A stretch of DNA of 64,000 nucleotides, from contig NC_073694.1 of assembly GCF_029784165.1 (NCBI RefSeq), positions 41,645,006 through 41,709,005 on the forward strand, in the 5' to 3' direction. A program made the position numbers and the translations under genes. The notes below the pieces were generated by a model. It made no database searches, was not told the origin of the DNA, and was given only the letters and a program-made list of their open reading frames with translations. This document shows positions 32,439 to 43,080 of the stretch, one piece after another. Within the stretch, counting starts at the first letter, position 1; every line of letters starts with the position of its first letter. This stretch comes from Wyeomyia smithii (lineage: Eukaryota; Arthropoda; Insecta; Diptera; Culicidae).

Positions 32439-33352
32439 AGCCTGGTGAAGGGATACCATCCGTCCTGATTTAGCAGGACATGTCCTGATTTTGAGACCCG
32501 TTTAGAGCGTCCTGATTTATTTTTCATATTTTAGCATTTGTTCTGATTTTTCTGAATGATGCCAGATATTCAGAAATGGTGAAGATTGTTTAGTACTCAT
32601 CTTGACCCCGGATTGAAACGGACTCATTTTGAACGAATTTTTTCTTTGGTTGAATCTTGACGGGAAAAATTGTGTAGTCGTTGAACCCGTGAACATCTGA
32701 CAGTTGTTAAGTATAATTTCAAACAGCTTACGTGTGCTACTTTTTTAGGTATCTACCACATACATAAGTCATACGTAACACTCTGGAAGAAATCTTCCAA
32801 AGAGGTTGGCCCAAAATGAACTACTCGAATTGGTACCACCCTCTGAATAAAATCACTGTTTGAGTAGTTTATGAAGGCGGTGTACCTGCGCAGCCCTGCA
32901 TTTGTCTCGTTCCCATTCGAAAAATGCTGCATTGATTTTGTAAAGAGCTTTTTGACACTTTTTGACAGTTTTTTATGGGATTTTCTTTGGAACTCGATAA
33001 AACCGAAAAAAAAAAAGAAAATTCATTTTGTTCATTATTTGTCGAGCAGTTGGATAGGATGAGGTACGGAGTACAATGGGGCAACGTGTACCAGAGAAAA
33101 CGTCAGTGTTACGTATATCTTATGTATGTGTATCTACTTATGCCTGATGAATCAAAGTTGCAGAAATGAATCGTCCGAGAAATACGTTAAATAAATGAAT
33201 GAGTGTTTTAGCGTATGTTGCAGTGCAAATCTCAGATTGTGGTTTTATTTATTGATATCTCAAAGAATGAAAATAGCTTAGATCAAATTTGTGCCAGAAA
33301 AAAAGGAGTCCTGATTTTTAACTCCGACCAAATGGTAACCCTAGCCTGGTGA
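32439..33352. mobile_element. 894-bp non-autonomous element with a 10-bp target duplication
   Basis: The direct repeat AGCCTGGTGA occurs at 32439-32448 and 33343-33352. Between them the element (32449-33342) begins agggataccatccg and ends with the inverted relative tggtaaccct (TIR AGGGWTACCAT). Internal gtcctgattt motifs occur near both ends (32463-32513 and 33308-33317). It has no transposase ORF. Duplications of 9-10 bp are typical of Mutator-like elements; that assignment is an inference. Confidence 0.85.
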
Positions 33353-33789
33353 TGACAATTTTAACCTATCGCTTTAAATTTGATTGGTGCATTGATCAGC
33401 TGAGCAGAGAGACGTGTCATCTCATAAATATGTATTGATAAATGCAGAATGAAAAATGCAGAAATTGGAAAGCGAGTGACAATAGCGTAGTGGTTGTATG
33501 TAAATTGATTTTTTGTCGTATAACTACACGTATAACATGCGGGTGAAAAAAAGCCAATTTTAAAAGGAACAGGGGAAACATGTGCTCAATTTCGAATGTC
33601 CTTCGTTCTTGCAGCAATCGATTGGAAAATCGTCTATGCATCTGCCCAAATGCAAAATTTTCTTTGATTATTCGAAAGTTCTATTGTATTATTAAAAATT
33701 ATCAAGCTTTGTTAAAACGTAGATTTCGACCTCTGATTGGTCTCCTAAAGCTTGCTTTTCTTAACACAGTTGACACAGTTTATGCTTTA

Positions 33790-33980
33790 TAAGATTTGCT
33801 TCTGCTCAAACCAATCATTTTACTAGTGAATGACGAGAAAAACGGTCCTAACACAGTATCAGCTAGTAGGCAGCATCGACTACCAGCAGCGGTAGCAGTA
33901 GCAGCAGACTTGTCAGGTCTGCTTTCGGCTCAAACAAATAATTTCACTAGCAGATGGTGGGAAACAGACTTCCTCCGTTG
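33790..33980. repeat. Diverged direct repeat with CAG/GTA run
   Basis: ctgctcaaaccaatcattttactag (33803) and cggctcaaacaaataatttcactag (33926) are diverged copies about 123 bp apart. Each is followed by a gaaaaacggtcct / gaaacagacttcct block. Between them lies agcagcggtagcagtagcag (33887-33906), a short trinucleotide run. Confidence 0.6.
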
Positions 33981-33989
33981 AACCTTTTA

Positions 33990-35392
33990 CAGGCAAACTT
34001 CGATATAAGGTACATTTCGGTTTTTAAGTTGTACTTTATATCGAATTGCACCTTATATCGAATCATGAAACATTTTCAACAATAGGGCTTCAAATACTTC
34101 GTTTTGTTGTCATGTATCTACGTATAGTTTATTTTGGAAATAGAATCCAACTTTAAGTGTTAATCAACTTGTTTTAAGTACAATTTGAAACACATAGTTT
34201 TTTGGCTTTTTAGGAGATCTTTAGCCCCGTGTGATAGTTTATTTCCAAAAAGTATGTCATCTAGAAAAAAAAATCAAGCCGTTACGTTATTATCACTATT
34301 TTTTTTCTACATTTATTTACATTCATACAGACTTTTTATTGAAACTGCTTTTTTCTTCTTCTTCTCGTTGTTATTTATTTTTTAGTCCGCTGTATAAGAA
34401 CCATGAATATCTGCTTACGGGTTGACAACTTTTTCAATAATTTCTTCGTCCTTCGGGATTTCGAAATCTGCATTTTCTTCATTGCATTTAAAATTGACCG
34501 TTCGAACTTACTTTTCTGTACACATAAGGGTGGCCTAAAGTTGCACTTTGCACACTGGTTTGAAACGTGAAAAACGTGCTCGTCAACCTTTCGAGTGTGA
34601 AAATGCTATTTAAATGCTAAAGTGTATTCGATAAAGTTTTTGTTTATCTTAAGGGGAAACTTTTGATGCAAATATATTTTTGATTAATCTGCCTAAAAGT
34701 GCAATGAATTTAATTTTTTTTAATAACTTATCAAGGCAAAGTTAAGTTTTTAGCAAAGTTGTAGGTAATGCAGAATAATTTTGCTGAAGACCATTTGATT
34801 CTATCTCTTGAATAATGATCACATACAGATAGTTTTATATACACATTCTTAAAATGTTTGAAAATCAAAAAATACCAATCAAGTTTTTTGGGTGTGATTT
34901 CAGAGGCCTACTATATTCTGAACATACCTTAAGCATATTTCCAACTTTTTCATAGGTTTTATGATGTTTTTGATCCGAATCTAATCCAAATTAGCAATCC
35001 GAATTCTGATAAAAATTTGTCTTTCAAAATTTCAAACAAATTCTCCAGGGATCAAACTTTAAGTTAATTTTTTTATCAGCTCCTGCGTTCCCATCCATGT
35101 TGAAACAACGCTATATCATGTTTTTTCAGCAACATTAAACTTTTCGGACCGGTTTTCAAACTTCCGCTAAGTGTGGAGTATTTTATGGACACTCCCCAAA
35201 TGATCAAAAATAACCAGAGACGTTGATAAGATAACCAATATATTGTTTATAGAAGTTTCCATACCAATTTCGGAGTTATTTGTAACATAATAAAAATATG
35301 TACCTTATATCGAGGTAAAATGTACCTTATATCGAGTGACGCTATATCGAAGGTACTTTATAACGAGGGTACCTTATATCGAAGTTCGCCTG
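33990..35392. mobile_element. 1.4-kb pogo-like non-autonomous DNA transposon
   Basis: The left end CAGGCAAACTTCGATATAAG (33990) and right end CTTATATCGAAGTTCGCCTG (to 35392) are inverted, with one mismatch over about 24 bp. They are flanked by TA (33988-33989 and 35393-35394). Multiple subterminal accttatatcga copies sit inside each end (34030-34065 and 35300-35380). CAG-starting ends with a TTCGATATAA core resemble pogo/Tigger elements. No transposase is readable; the interior is AT-rich. Confidence 0.85.
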
Positions 35393-35394
35393 TA

Positions 35395-36621
35395 CTTGTT
35401 TTGGCAAAAACACAAGCTTTCTAGATTCTGGCAATCAACATCTGCCAGCCGTCAAATTTTAAGAGTGAAAACCCTGCCTCAACCCTTAGTGTCGGAGTAG
35501 TACATAGAATATTTTTTCATTGAAATTTCACGTATACAATTGACGTATACCCCGATTTTGTTTGAATGTGCAATATCATTTAGATTTGCGTGGAATATAA
35601 TGGAATTTTCTATCATAAGCGATAGAGGCAAGTCTTTAATAGTGATTCGACATAAAGTCTTTTACCAACTTAGCGTGCGAGTAGTTCGGATTTTCGAGCA
35701 AAATTTTGATGCGTTGCTTCTCTTGCTTCGACGTAAATTTCACAACTGAAGAGCAAATGTCAAAATCAAACATAAGGTATGATACAATACACACCCATCT
35801 TTAACCATTATGAGCTCCACGGGGTACCCTGGTACCCTTTTTCAAAGGACGAAATTCCACATTTCACTGCAATCAAAAGTGATAAGATTCTGTGACATCT
35901 TAAAGCACATTTAAAGGCAACTTTTGATGAGTTTTTATATAGTAACAAGGGGGGTCAACAAGGGGGGGGGGTGTTAGTTGAATTTTTCTATCCCCCTTAT
36001 ATGCTTTAATAAACTTAATAAACTTTAATAACTTTATAAACCACCGGCAGAACATTGGGAGGATTCTTTTTTTGGCGGTGACGGAGTTGACGAAAGTCAA
36101 TCCGTTCGCAATGATAAAACCTCTTTACGTTCAAAGCTATTCCGGTGAGACGAACTGGAGTAGACCAGTCGCTGCGGAATGCTAATTGATTAATCTTTAT
36201 TAAAAACCATTCGCTCTTATAGGCAAATGCAATTGCCAAAATATTTAATTCTATGTGTGTATTTACATGTGTGGCCAACTTGGGCCCCTACTGGAAAACA
36301 GCTGGAGTGACGAGCATTAAAATTGCAACGCTGCATTTTGCGTGCTGTATGAATTAGGCACCAAGCGTTGCGGTACACTCAGCAAGGCATGGTAGCGAGT
36401 GTGCTGTAACGCTTAATCATTAAGGCTTTCAGTGAGTAACGGAACTTACTTGCGCGGGTCAGTGGTTTGATTCGAAATTTGCTTGTTTATGGTTTACGGT
36501 GCCGTACAAAAGAGTTGGTATACGACAATGCTCGACCCATCAATATGCTATACCCACCAATTGAAATTCTTGTAATTTTGACAATTTTCGTCCGATTTCG
36601 ATAATTTCATCGTAATACAGA
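35395..36621. other. No gene seen
   Basis: AT-rich sequence with a G-run at 35960-35969. Small ORFs are without motifs. Confidence 0.4.
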
Positions 36622-36738
36622 TTAACCCTCTAGTGCCGCCTTTTGGCGGGCTTCAATTAAAAAAGCTTTAATAAATACTTAAAACGTGTTTATAATAATT
36701 CGCCCGTCTAGAAATAAACTTGGGCACTACAGGGTTAA
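36622..36738. mobile_element. 117-bp piggyBac-type MITE (TTAA site)
   Basis: TTAA (36622-36625) then CCCTCTAGTGCC, and GGGCACTACAGGG then TTAA (36735-36738). The arms are inverted copies with one mismatch. The TTAA target and CCC-starting ends are characteristic of piggyBac-like elements. The interior (about 85 bp) is non-coding. Confidence 0.85.
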
Positions 36739-36889
36739 GTACCTTTCTACTTTGAAACTTGTGTCAGCGGAGCCTCGGGGATATGCTCCGAAACTGAAGA
36801 ATTTCATGAATATTTGAACAAAATCGTACAACTATTGGTTCAAAGTTCATAAAATACTTCCACAGGCCATTTATTATGGTTTTGGGTGT

Positions 36890-38090
36890 GGTGGTGATAT
36901 GCCCTCAATATGGTGCTTTCGGAACAGATTCCATCGGGGTTTTTAGTGGTCATAAAATCAATGATATAATAAATAATGATGTCTAATGATCGGATAACGA
37001 CTTCTGGCGCCATTTTGGATTCCAAAATGGCGACTTTCGGTATCTGAAAGAGAACCAAAATTGGCCGAATACCATCGAGTATGAGTATTTCCAGAATCGG
37101 GATGACGCCCAGAGACCGAAAATCAACTCCAAACGCCTTTTTCACATTCAAATGGCAACTTCCGGTTTCCGGCAAACTACCAACATTAACCAAGTGTCTG
37201 CGAATATAAATATTTTCGGAATCGGCTGTCCAGAGACCTCAAAACGACACCAGACGAGCCGGAAATTACCATCTTGGATTTCGAATAACGTGTGCTCTTC
37301 CAGAAACCGGAAATCGCCATTTTTCTATTGAAGAGGATTTCTGTGGTCGTTTTTAGTAATCTGAATATCATTCCGATTCCGAAATTTCTCACGTTAGGTG
37401 GCATTTAGTGAATTTTGGCTGTTTTCCGGAAACCGGAATCACACTCTTGAGTTTGAAACTGGCATCTGGAGTTGAGTTCCGGTCTCTGGGTGTCATCCCG
37501 ATTCCTGGAATAGTCATATTCGATGGTATTCGGCAAATTTTGGTTCTAATCCAGAAACCGGATTTAAAAATGGCCTATGTGGTCGTTTTCAGTTCCCTGG
37601 ACGTCGTTTTGATTTTGAGACTTCTTCTAAGAGTTCAAGCGCTGTTTCATATTGCGTGCTGAGCTGTAGTAGGGGCATATTAACCTACTTTATGCATGCT
37701 AGCTTTTATACGTGACTACTGATAGTTATATTTCCGGTGAGCGTGTTGTTGCGCACTCGAGCAAGCAAAACGACAATAACAAGATCAAATCGTTAGGAAA
37801 GTTCAATCGTTTGTTACTGTTATAAGGAGTTTTTTGGTCAATTTTAGCTGTTTCTCGGAAACCGGAAGTCATCGTCTTAAATTTCGAAATGGCGTCTGGA
37901 GTTGATTTCCGATCTCTGGGTATAATCCCGATTCCGGAAATACCCATTTTCGATGGTATTCGGCCAAGTTTGGTTCTTTTCCAGAAACCGAAAGTCGCCA
38001 TGTTGATATTCAAAATGGCCACTAAGGTCGTTATCAGGTCTCTGGACATCATCCCGGTTCTAAAAGTACTCATATGAGTTATCAATTGTA
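36890..38090. repeat. Cluster of GAAACCGGAAGTCGCC-family repeats in both orientations
   Basis: Units on the minus strand (about 36960-37345) and on the plus strand (about 37420-37620 and 37850-38085) share gaaaccggaagtcgcc, tcaaaatggc, a tctggagttgatttccggtctctggg block, atcccgattccggaaatacc and ttcgatggtattcggcc. The period within a unit string is roughly 110-120 bp. The inverted halves meet around 37390-37420. ORFs across it (for example 36840-37193 and 37726-38112) are repeat translations in both strands, not genes. Confidence 0.8.
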
Positions 38091-38212
38091 ATTGTACCAA
38101 CAATATTGTCAAACTTATTTTAAATGACTATTGCACTGCTCGACAAAATGAAAATAAAAAAATTCATTCCAAAAGCTCAAACCTGCAAGAAATGAAAAAT
38201 AATAGCTATTCG

Positions 38213-38395
38213 ACCATTCCGATGAATTTTGGTGCCCCTAGCCATTACCAGAATGCGTCAACTTACGTTAGAATGTCGTATAAAAATTGCTTGCCGGGTT
38301 CGTCGCTTTAACGCTATGTTTACGAGAAAACTCATTTAAGTCTCTGTGAAAAACAGGTGCACAGGAATGGTTGAATAGCTATAAACTGCAATGCA
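38213..38395 (+). repeat. Dispersed repeat, copy B (pairs with 16490-16670)
   Basis: Contains ttgcttgccgggttcgtcgctt, cgagaaaactcatttaagtctctg and cacaggaatggttgaatagctata, matching copy A in the same orientation. Confidence 0.7.
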
Positions 38396-38544
38396 AGTCA
38401 CGCTATTTGTATTTCTATTTCAAGCAGTAAATGTGGAGCTGACGATTGAAAAATGTGCTAACTGAAGTGATAGTTGATAAGAGGTTTTCGAAAAATATTT
38501 TTAATTGACTATTTCTTTTACTGCTTAAAATAGAAACATTGTCA

Positions 38545-39770
38545 AATATTTATGAAATTTCTCAGTTTCGGAACATATCTCCGGAGAACCGGAATTCCGG
38601 GAATAAGGAAATTCTTTCGCTGCGAAGCGATGTCATTTACAAATGACACTACTGCAAATTCACGACGTTCTTTCAATGATTGTATGTTAATGAGCATGCA
38701 ACGTGCTTCATATGAAGGAAGAGGAAATGATGTCCAACCTAATTTACGAAGAGCAAACAAAAGAAATTACTCACTGATTCTATTCTCTCTTCGTGCCTGA
38801 TTGTATAGAGTGACCAAAAACTATATATTACATATTACGAGCAACATTAAGTTTTCTATTAGAAGGCACTAAAAATCATAATTTTCGTTCTAACTTTTTT
38901 CGTAGATTTTTCCAAATTTTTCAACATTCTACTTAGTTATCAGCCATCCAAAAATGCATTTGTTTTCTGAATATTGTTAATTTTTATCTCTCAAAATGAA
39001 ACAGTTTTTTAACATACTTGTTAAACTGCATAGTTTTCCATCACATATAACAATGCCAGTATCTCAGCCCCCCGATAAGATATCAAGGATCTTATTTCAT
39101 GTAAATTTTCTCTTGAATCTAGCTTCGCAAAAAAAATTTTATTTCTAGATCAAATTTTTTTTATATGTGTTTAAAAGGGTTTTGTCTGAAAATTATGAGA
39201 AAAAATCACTTTTTTGTAATGTTCAATGGGCTCTGTGGGTCAAATAATCGAATGCGACGCTAAACTAAACTATGTAAAATATTCAAAAATAACCCTACAA
39301 AAATAAAAAAATACGTGGAAAAATTTTGGAATCGAACAGAATTGAAAAAAGTGCAAAAGAGTGGCTTTGTAGCTTGAAAAAGTCATTTTTTCGTTAATCA
39401 CGTTTGGGCAACCTGAGAACAATTTTTTAGTGTGTCGAAATGATCTACAATAATGCTTTAAATCACGATATCTTTCAATTTAGGGCTGAGCACCTTGACT
39501 TTTTCAACATCGATTTTTTTGGGACGCCCTAGTGACCATACAATACTGCAGTATTCAAGTATTGATCTTACATAGGCTATACATAATGTTTTGATGGTAT
39601 ACGGATCGTGAAAGTTGACGAAAAAGCGCTTTATAGAGCCTAGCATGTTATTAGCTTTGTGGATTATTCATTGACCATAAAATGAATATGTGTATTTCAT
39701 TCTGGAATGCATTGATGTCTTCTTTATTTCTTATTTCCAAAAAGAGCTTCATATCGTCAGCATAGGCGTA
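38545..39770 (-). pseudogene. LINE reverse-transcriptase C-terminal relic (Jockey/I-like), split by an insertion
   Basis: On the minus strand, 39770-39655 reads YADDMKLFLEIRNKEDINAFQ, 39646-39535 reads SIKRFFVNFHDPYTIKTLC and YVRSILEYCSIVWS, and 38790-38545 reads ALRKLGWTSFPLPSYEARCMLIN. These match, in order, the better-preserved LINE at 60.4-61.6 kb. An insertion (38817-39530) separates the last two blocks, and a stretch after the YADD motif is deleted. It is a dead 5'-truncated copy whose left (5') junction is near 39768. Confidence 0.85.
38809..39538. mobile_element. ~0.7-kb insertion inside the LINE relic
   Basis: Comparison with the LINE copy at 60.6 kb shows about 714 extra bases. Two readings are possible. 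In the first, the 8-bp direct repeat AGTGACCA (38809-38816 and 39531-39538) is the target duplication. In the second, the ends are imperfect inverted repeats (GAGTGACCAAAAA at 38808 against GGGCGTCCCAAAAA reversed from about 39530) flanked by TA, as in many Tc1/mariner-type MITEs. I favour the second because the ends resemble one another. The interior is AT-rich and non-coding. Confidence 0.6.
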
Positions 39771-39844
39771 GCCAGAGGGGGGGGCAACGGCCGTGCAGAA
39801 TTTTTTTTTAAATAACTTTAATAATGTTTGCGCTAAAAAAAATA

Positions 39845-40375
39845 AACAAAAATTGCCAAATTTTCATAGGATTACCTTTACACGCACTGACGAAACTACG
39901 CATGCAGCAACAATCATATTAACCCATGAGTCATCAGAAAAAAATTGATTTGCGCGTTTAACTGACGGTACCCCGCCGCGTCGAAAATGGACTGTGCAAC
40001 CAATCAAACAGTGCTTGGCCAACATGGACATACATGTCAGGCGAACATGGACAGCCAATACCCGTTCACTAGTCTCGGAGCTGCAGGCAATGAAGCAGCG
40101 GCAGCGCCTGAATAAGATGGTCAAATCGATTTTCCCGGCGGTGCTGATGGACGACGAGACCTGTCTTACCCTGGATGGCAACGACTGGTGGGGCATTTTG
40201 TATGTTACTTCCACCACGAAAGAAGTAAGCACTAAGCTGAAATTTCTTCCACATACCAAGTTCCCCAAGACGGTGCTGCTGTGGCTGACAATCAGCGAGA
40301 AGGGGATGTCAAAGCTGCTCTCCTTTCGCTCTGGACTGGCCGTGAACGGGAGAATTTATAGTACAAAGTAGTGCT
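39845..40375 (+). pseudogene. Mariner-type transposase relic, copy 2
   Basis: The reading frame 39994-40368 gives RLNKMVKSIFP, VLMDDETCLTLDGNDW, KEVSTKLKFLPHTKF and ISEKGMSKLLSFRSGLAVNGRIYS. MDDET contains the first catalytic Asp. It breaks off after the central part of the catalytic domain, so the second Asp and Glu are missing. An internal deletion lies near 39985 relative to copy 3. The upstream block cacgcactgacgaaactac is shared with copy 3 and is probably the 5' UTR. Confidence 0.85.
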
Positions 40376-40384
40376 ATAGTAGTG

Positions 40385-40530
40385 GGACTTTTAACCGGAT
40401 ATACTCGAGACCCGGTTATCCGAAGCTCGGATCACGGATGGGTAAACGAATACTAACCGGATACTCGGATAGCCAGATACGGATCATCGAATAGTCGGAT
40501 ATTCGGGAATCCGGATATTTATATCCGAAG
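40385..40530. repeat. Degenerate GGATA/CCGGATA low-complexity tract
   Basis: The motif cggatay(n)ccgg and variants (accggatac, ggatagccaga, cggatattcgg, ccggatattt) recurs about ten times in 145 bp. It has no coding potential. Confidence 0.6.
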
Positions 40531-40890
40531 TGAAAGGTTATCGCAAGGAGATACTTCTTAGCGGTGCTTTATCCATCACTGGGCAGGAAAATCAGATTAA
40601 AAATTTCTCTCTTAGCCAGTATATGCTTGAAGTTATTCGATATACCGTGATCTGGAACAATTTTATACAAAACTACATCATAACGATACCTTCCATAATT
40701 TACAACACACGAAACACATCAGAAAACTGTAACTACATTTATATTAAAATGTTGACAGTTGGCAAAAATTCCAGTAAACACACTAAATGGGGAGCAGCTG
40801 AATATGGTGACTAAATCGGGTTACACTGCTAAACTGATTTCGTCTATCTATCCACACATGTAGTCACCTGTTCACGGCTGAATGCACCAA

Positions 40891-41100
40891 TTAAGCCTGT
40901 AGTACACTCTTTGTCTAATGGTCAAATATTTGACCTTCTGACATAATGGTCAAATTTATTTGACATCATGGTTGTTGTTTGCCCATGTTTGCCCCATGTT
41001 AAAATTGGAGAGTGACAAACAATTATCTTTGACCAAATTTTTATCTGTCAAAAAGTGCCAAATATTTGACGCTTGGTCAAAGAGTGTAATACAGGCTTTA
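40891..41100. mobile_element. 204-bp MITE with TTA target duplication (Harbinger-type)
   Basis: TTA (40891-40893) and TTA (41098-41100) flank inverted ends: agcctgtagtacactctttg and its partner caaagagtgtaatacaggct. The similarity extends inwards to a gtcaaatatttgac block (about 40 bp, imperfect). The 3-bp TWA-type duplication suggests a PIF/Harbinger-derived MITE. Confidence 0.8.
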
Positions 41101-42269
41101 GTCGATCAATTCAGTCGAACTCAGAGGGTTCACAAGACACTTTTTCTTACCCTTTGCTTGATTTATTACCGAAGCAGATTACCGGAAATGCTGCCCATAA
41201 AACGTGCATCGCAAGTTGTCCTCTCTCTGAACAACAGAATTTTTGTTTGACTAGAGAATGTCGCTTGTTTCGCAATGCAAATTTCCTCGGTAAACGGCTA
41301 TGGTAAGTAAACATATCTGTGGCAATATTCGAACCGTTCTCAACGAGGAAAAAGAAAAATGGACCAGAGCGGTTGGGGTTGGATGGCCTGTCGCCTTCAC
41401 TACGGAGCGAAGTATGTCAGATGGAAAATTGCATAATGTATGAGGGACAAATTTATAAAGCCGAGCCAACTTCAACACCAGGCGCTAGCAGAGTGCCTTC
41501 TTCGTTCCGACTGGGTGCAGACACATTCACCTACTCCCACCCACATTTCCACTTGGCTCTTTTGCCATTTCCGCTGGGCAAGTTGACATGACTGGGCTCC
41601 AATGTGAAAGCCCGTTCGGATCTTCGATCCCATGTGTTTTACTAGCCGAATCCGCATATGTATATGTTTTTGGCTGCCACTAAAGAACATGATTTGTCTC
41701 TGGTTTCCTCCCCGTTACTCTAGGCGTCGCAACAGTCAAATATTGATTTAAAATATGCTTCGCCACCAAATCAACAGTACGATCGTCCTGGAGTATTATT
41801 GGAAATTTAGGTCTGTCAAACAGATCAGCTTCGATAAATTAAAATTATAAAAGACTTTGGCATGCTCCTTTGAAAGTTGCTTTTAAGGTTTGTGGCTCGC
41901 AAACTTTCTTATTTCATTCCATAGCAAGTTATAGCTTTAACCTTTTTATCAATTTTAAACGTGCTGTTGAAATTCAAATCACCAGGGATCCAACCATTAG
42001 TTTGGCAGTAAAAACTTCCGAAGGTCCGATTGCCGGGCGCTGAGCCAATGCTTTTACTCAACCCTCCGGTGTTTATTTCCTCGTAAAACTCCTGTATAAA
42101 TATTTACACAATTCGAAAGAACTACAAACAGAGGCAAACGCATCAGGTAATCGATTGCTGTTGGCCTTCCGCTTCTTTTCTCGTCTTGTTATGGACGCAA
42201 TTGATTTTGGTTTAATGGCGTTGTTATGCAACGACGATTGCCTGCATAAAAGCTCGGAAGGTTGGCACA
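41101..42269. other. No gene seen
   Basis: Unassigned sequence. ORFs of up to 90 codons have no motif. Confidence 0.4.
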
Positions 42270-42534
42270 TTTCGATCGTTGTTACCGCACTCTCCGGATG
42301 TGGCAAAAACCACCTACCGAAAGCCGTTTTTGACAGCGTGCCGAATGTGCATTCCGAGCTCCGTGACCAGCAAGATGTTGGTCCGAAATCAAGACTGCCC
42401 AATATTCATGGCATCCCGTTGGAAAATAGTACAGAAGGAAAATGAACCGGAACCGGATATTCCGAGCGGGCTGCAAATTGTGTTGGAAGAGAGCCAAGAA
42501 GACGTCAGCGCATTGGGAAAAAGTGCCGTTGCTG
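42270..42534 (+). other. Possible host exon ending at a GTGAGT donor
   Basis: The frame from 42279 stays open to a consensus splice donor (gctg|gtgagt, 42535-42540). It reads KTTYRKPFLTACRMCIPSS, then KMLVRNQDCPIFMASRWKIV and the acidic KENEPEPDIPSGLQIVLEESQEDVS. The composition looks more protein-like than its neighbours, and the acidic tail ends at the donor. There is no recognisable domain; other frames are also open. It may be chance. Confidence 0.2.
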
Positions 42535-42681
42535 GTGAGTTCTGGTTTTCGTGGAACGCTTCAACAAGATGAAAACTAATGAATAAATTTGTTTTATCTG
42601 CGAAGTGGGGCCGGTGTGGAAGCACGAACATTCACTCATTATTATTCTAAGTGCTTGTTCGATACTTTCACGCTTTCCGAT

Positions 42682-43080
42682 TCAGTTTATCTGTGAACAG
42701 AAATAGAATTTTGTTGCTTGCTTGTTCGCACCGACAATTCTAAATGAATCGGAACCGCTCAAACATCGTCTACAAAAGTGCCGTGTACCTCGCGGTAAAA
42801 TAGCAGCAACGTCGTTATTGTTGAGTGAACACAACAGTAGGCCCAGAATGCTCCCTTGCGGCACTCCAAAGGAAGATGTGTATGGCTCAGAATGTGATTG
42901 ATACATATAACCTTCAGGTATGATCGAAACCATCTTACCGACACGGAAGAGATGTCATCATTCAAACGCTGTATTGCACACACAGCATCCACTTGCAATC
43001 CATTGAGAGAGTACACAACGAACAGAACTGTAATGAATTGGTTGCGATAGATTTCTTGCGGTAAAATCCATGTTAGTCAC
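42682..43080 (-). pseudogene. LINE reverse-transcriptase relic
   Basis: Minus-strand frames give FGVPQGSILGLLLCSL (RT motif, 42900-42820 region) and, upstream, VRWFRSYLK with VDAVCAIQRLNDDISS. GVPQGSILGPLLF is a diagnostic block of Jockey/R1-type LINE reverse transcriptases. It is short and split between frames, so it is an old fragment. Confidence 0.7.

Noticed and set aside
36840..38112. ORFs of 84-128 codons on both strands with similar sequences (for example GVDFRSLGVIPI)
   Set aside because: Translations of a dispersed non-coding repeat in both orientations.
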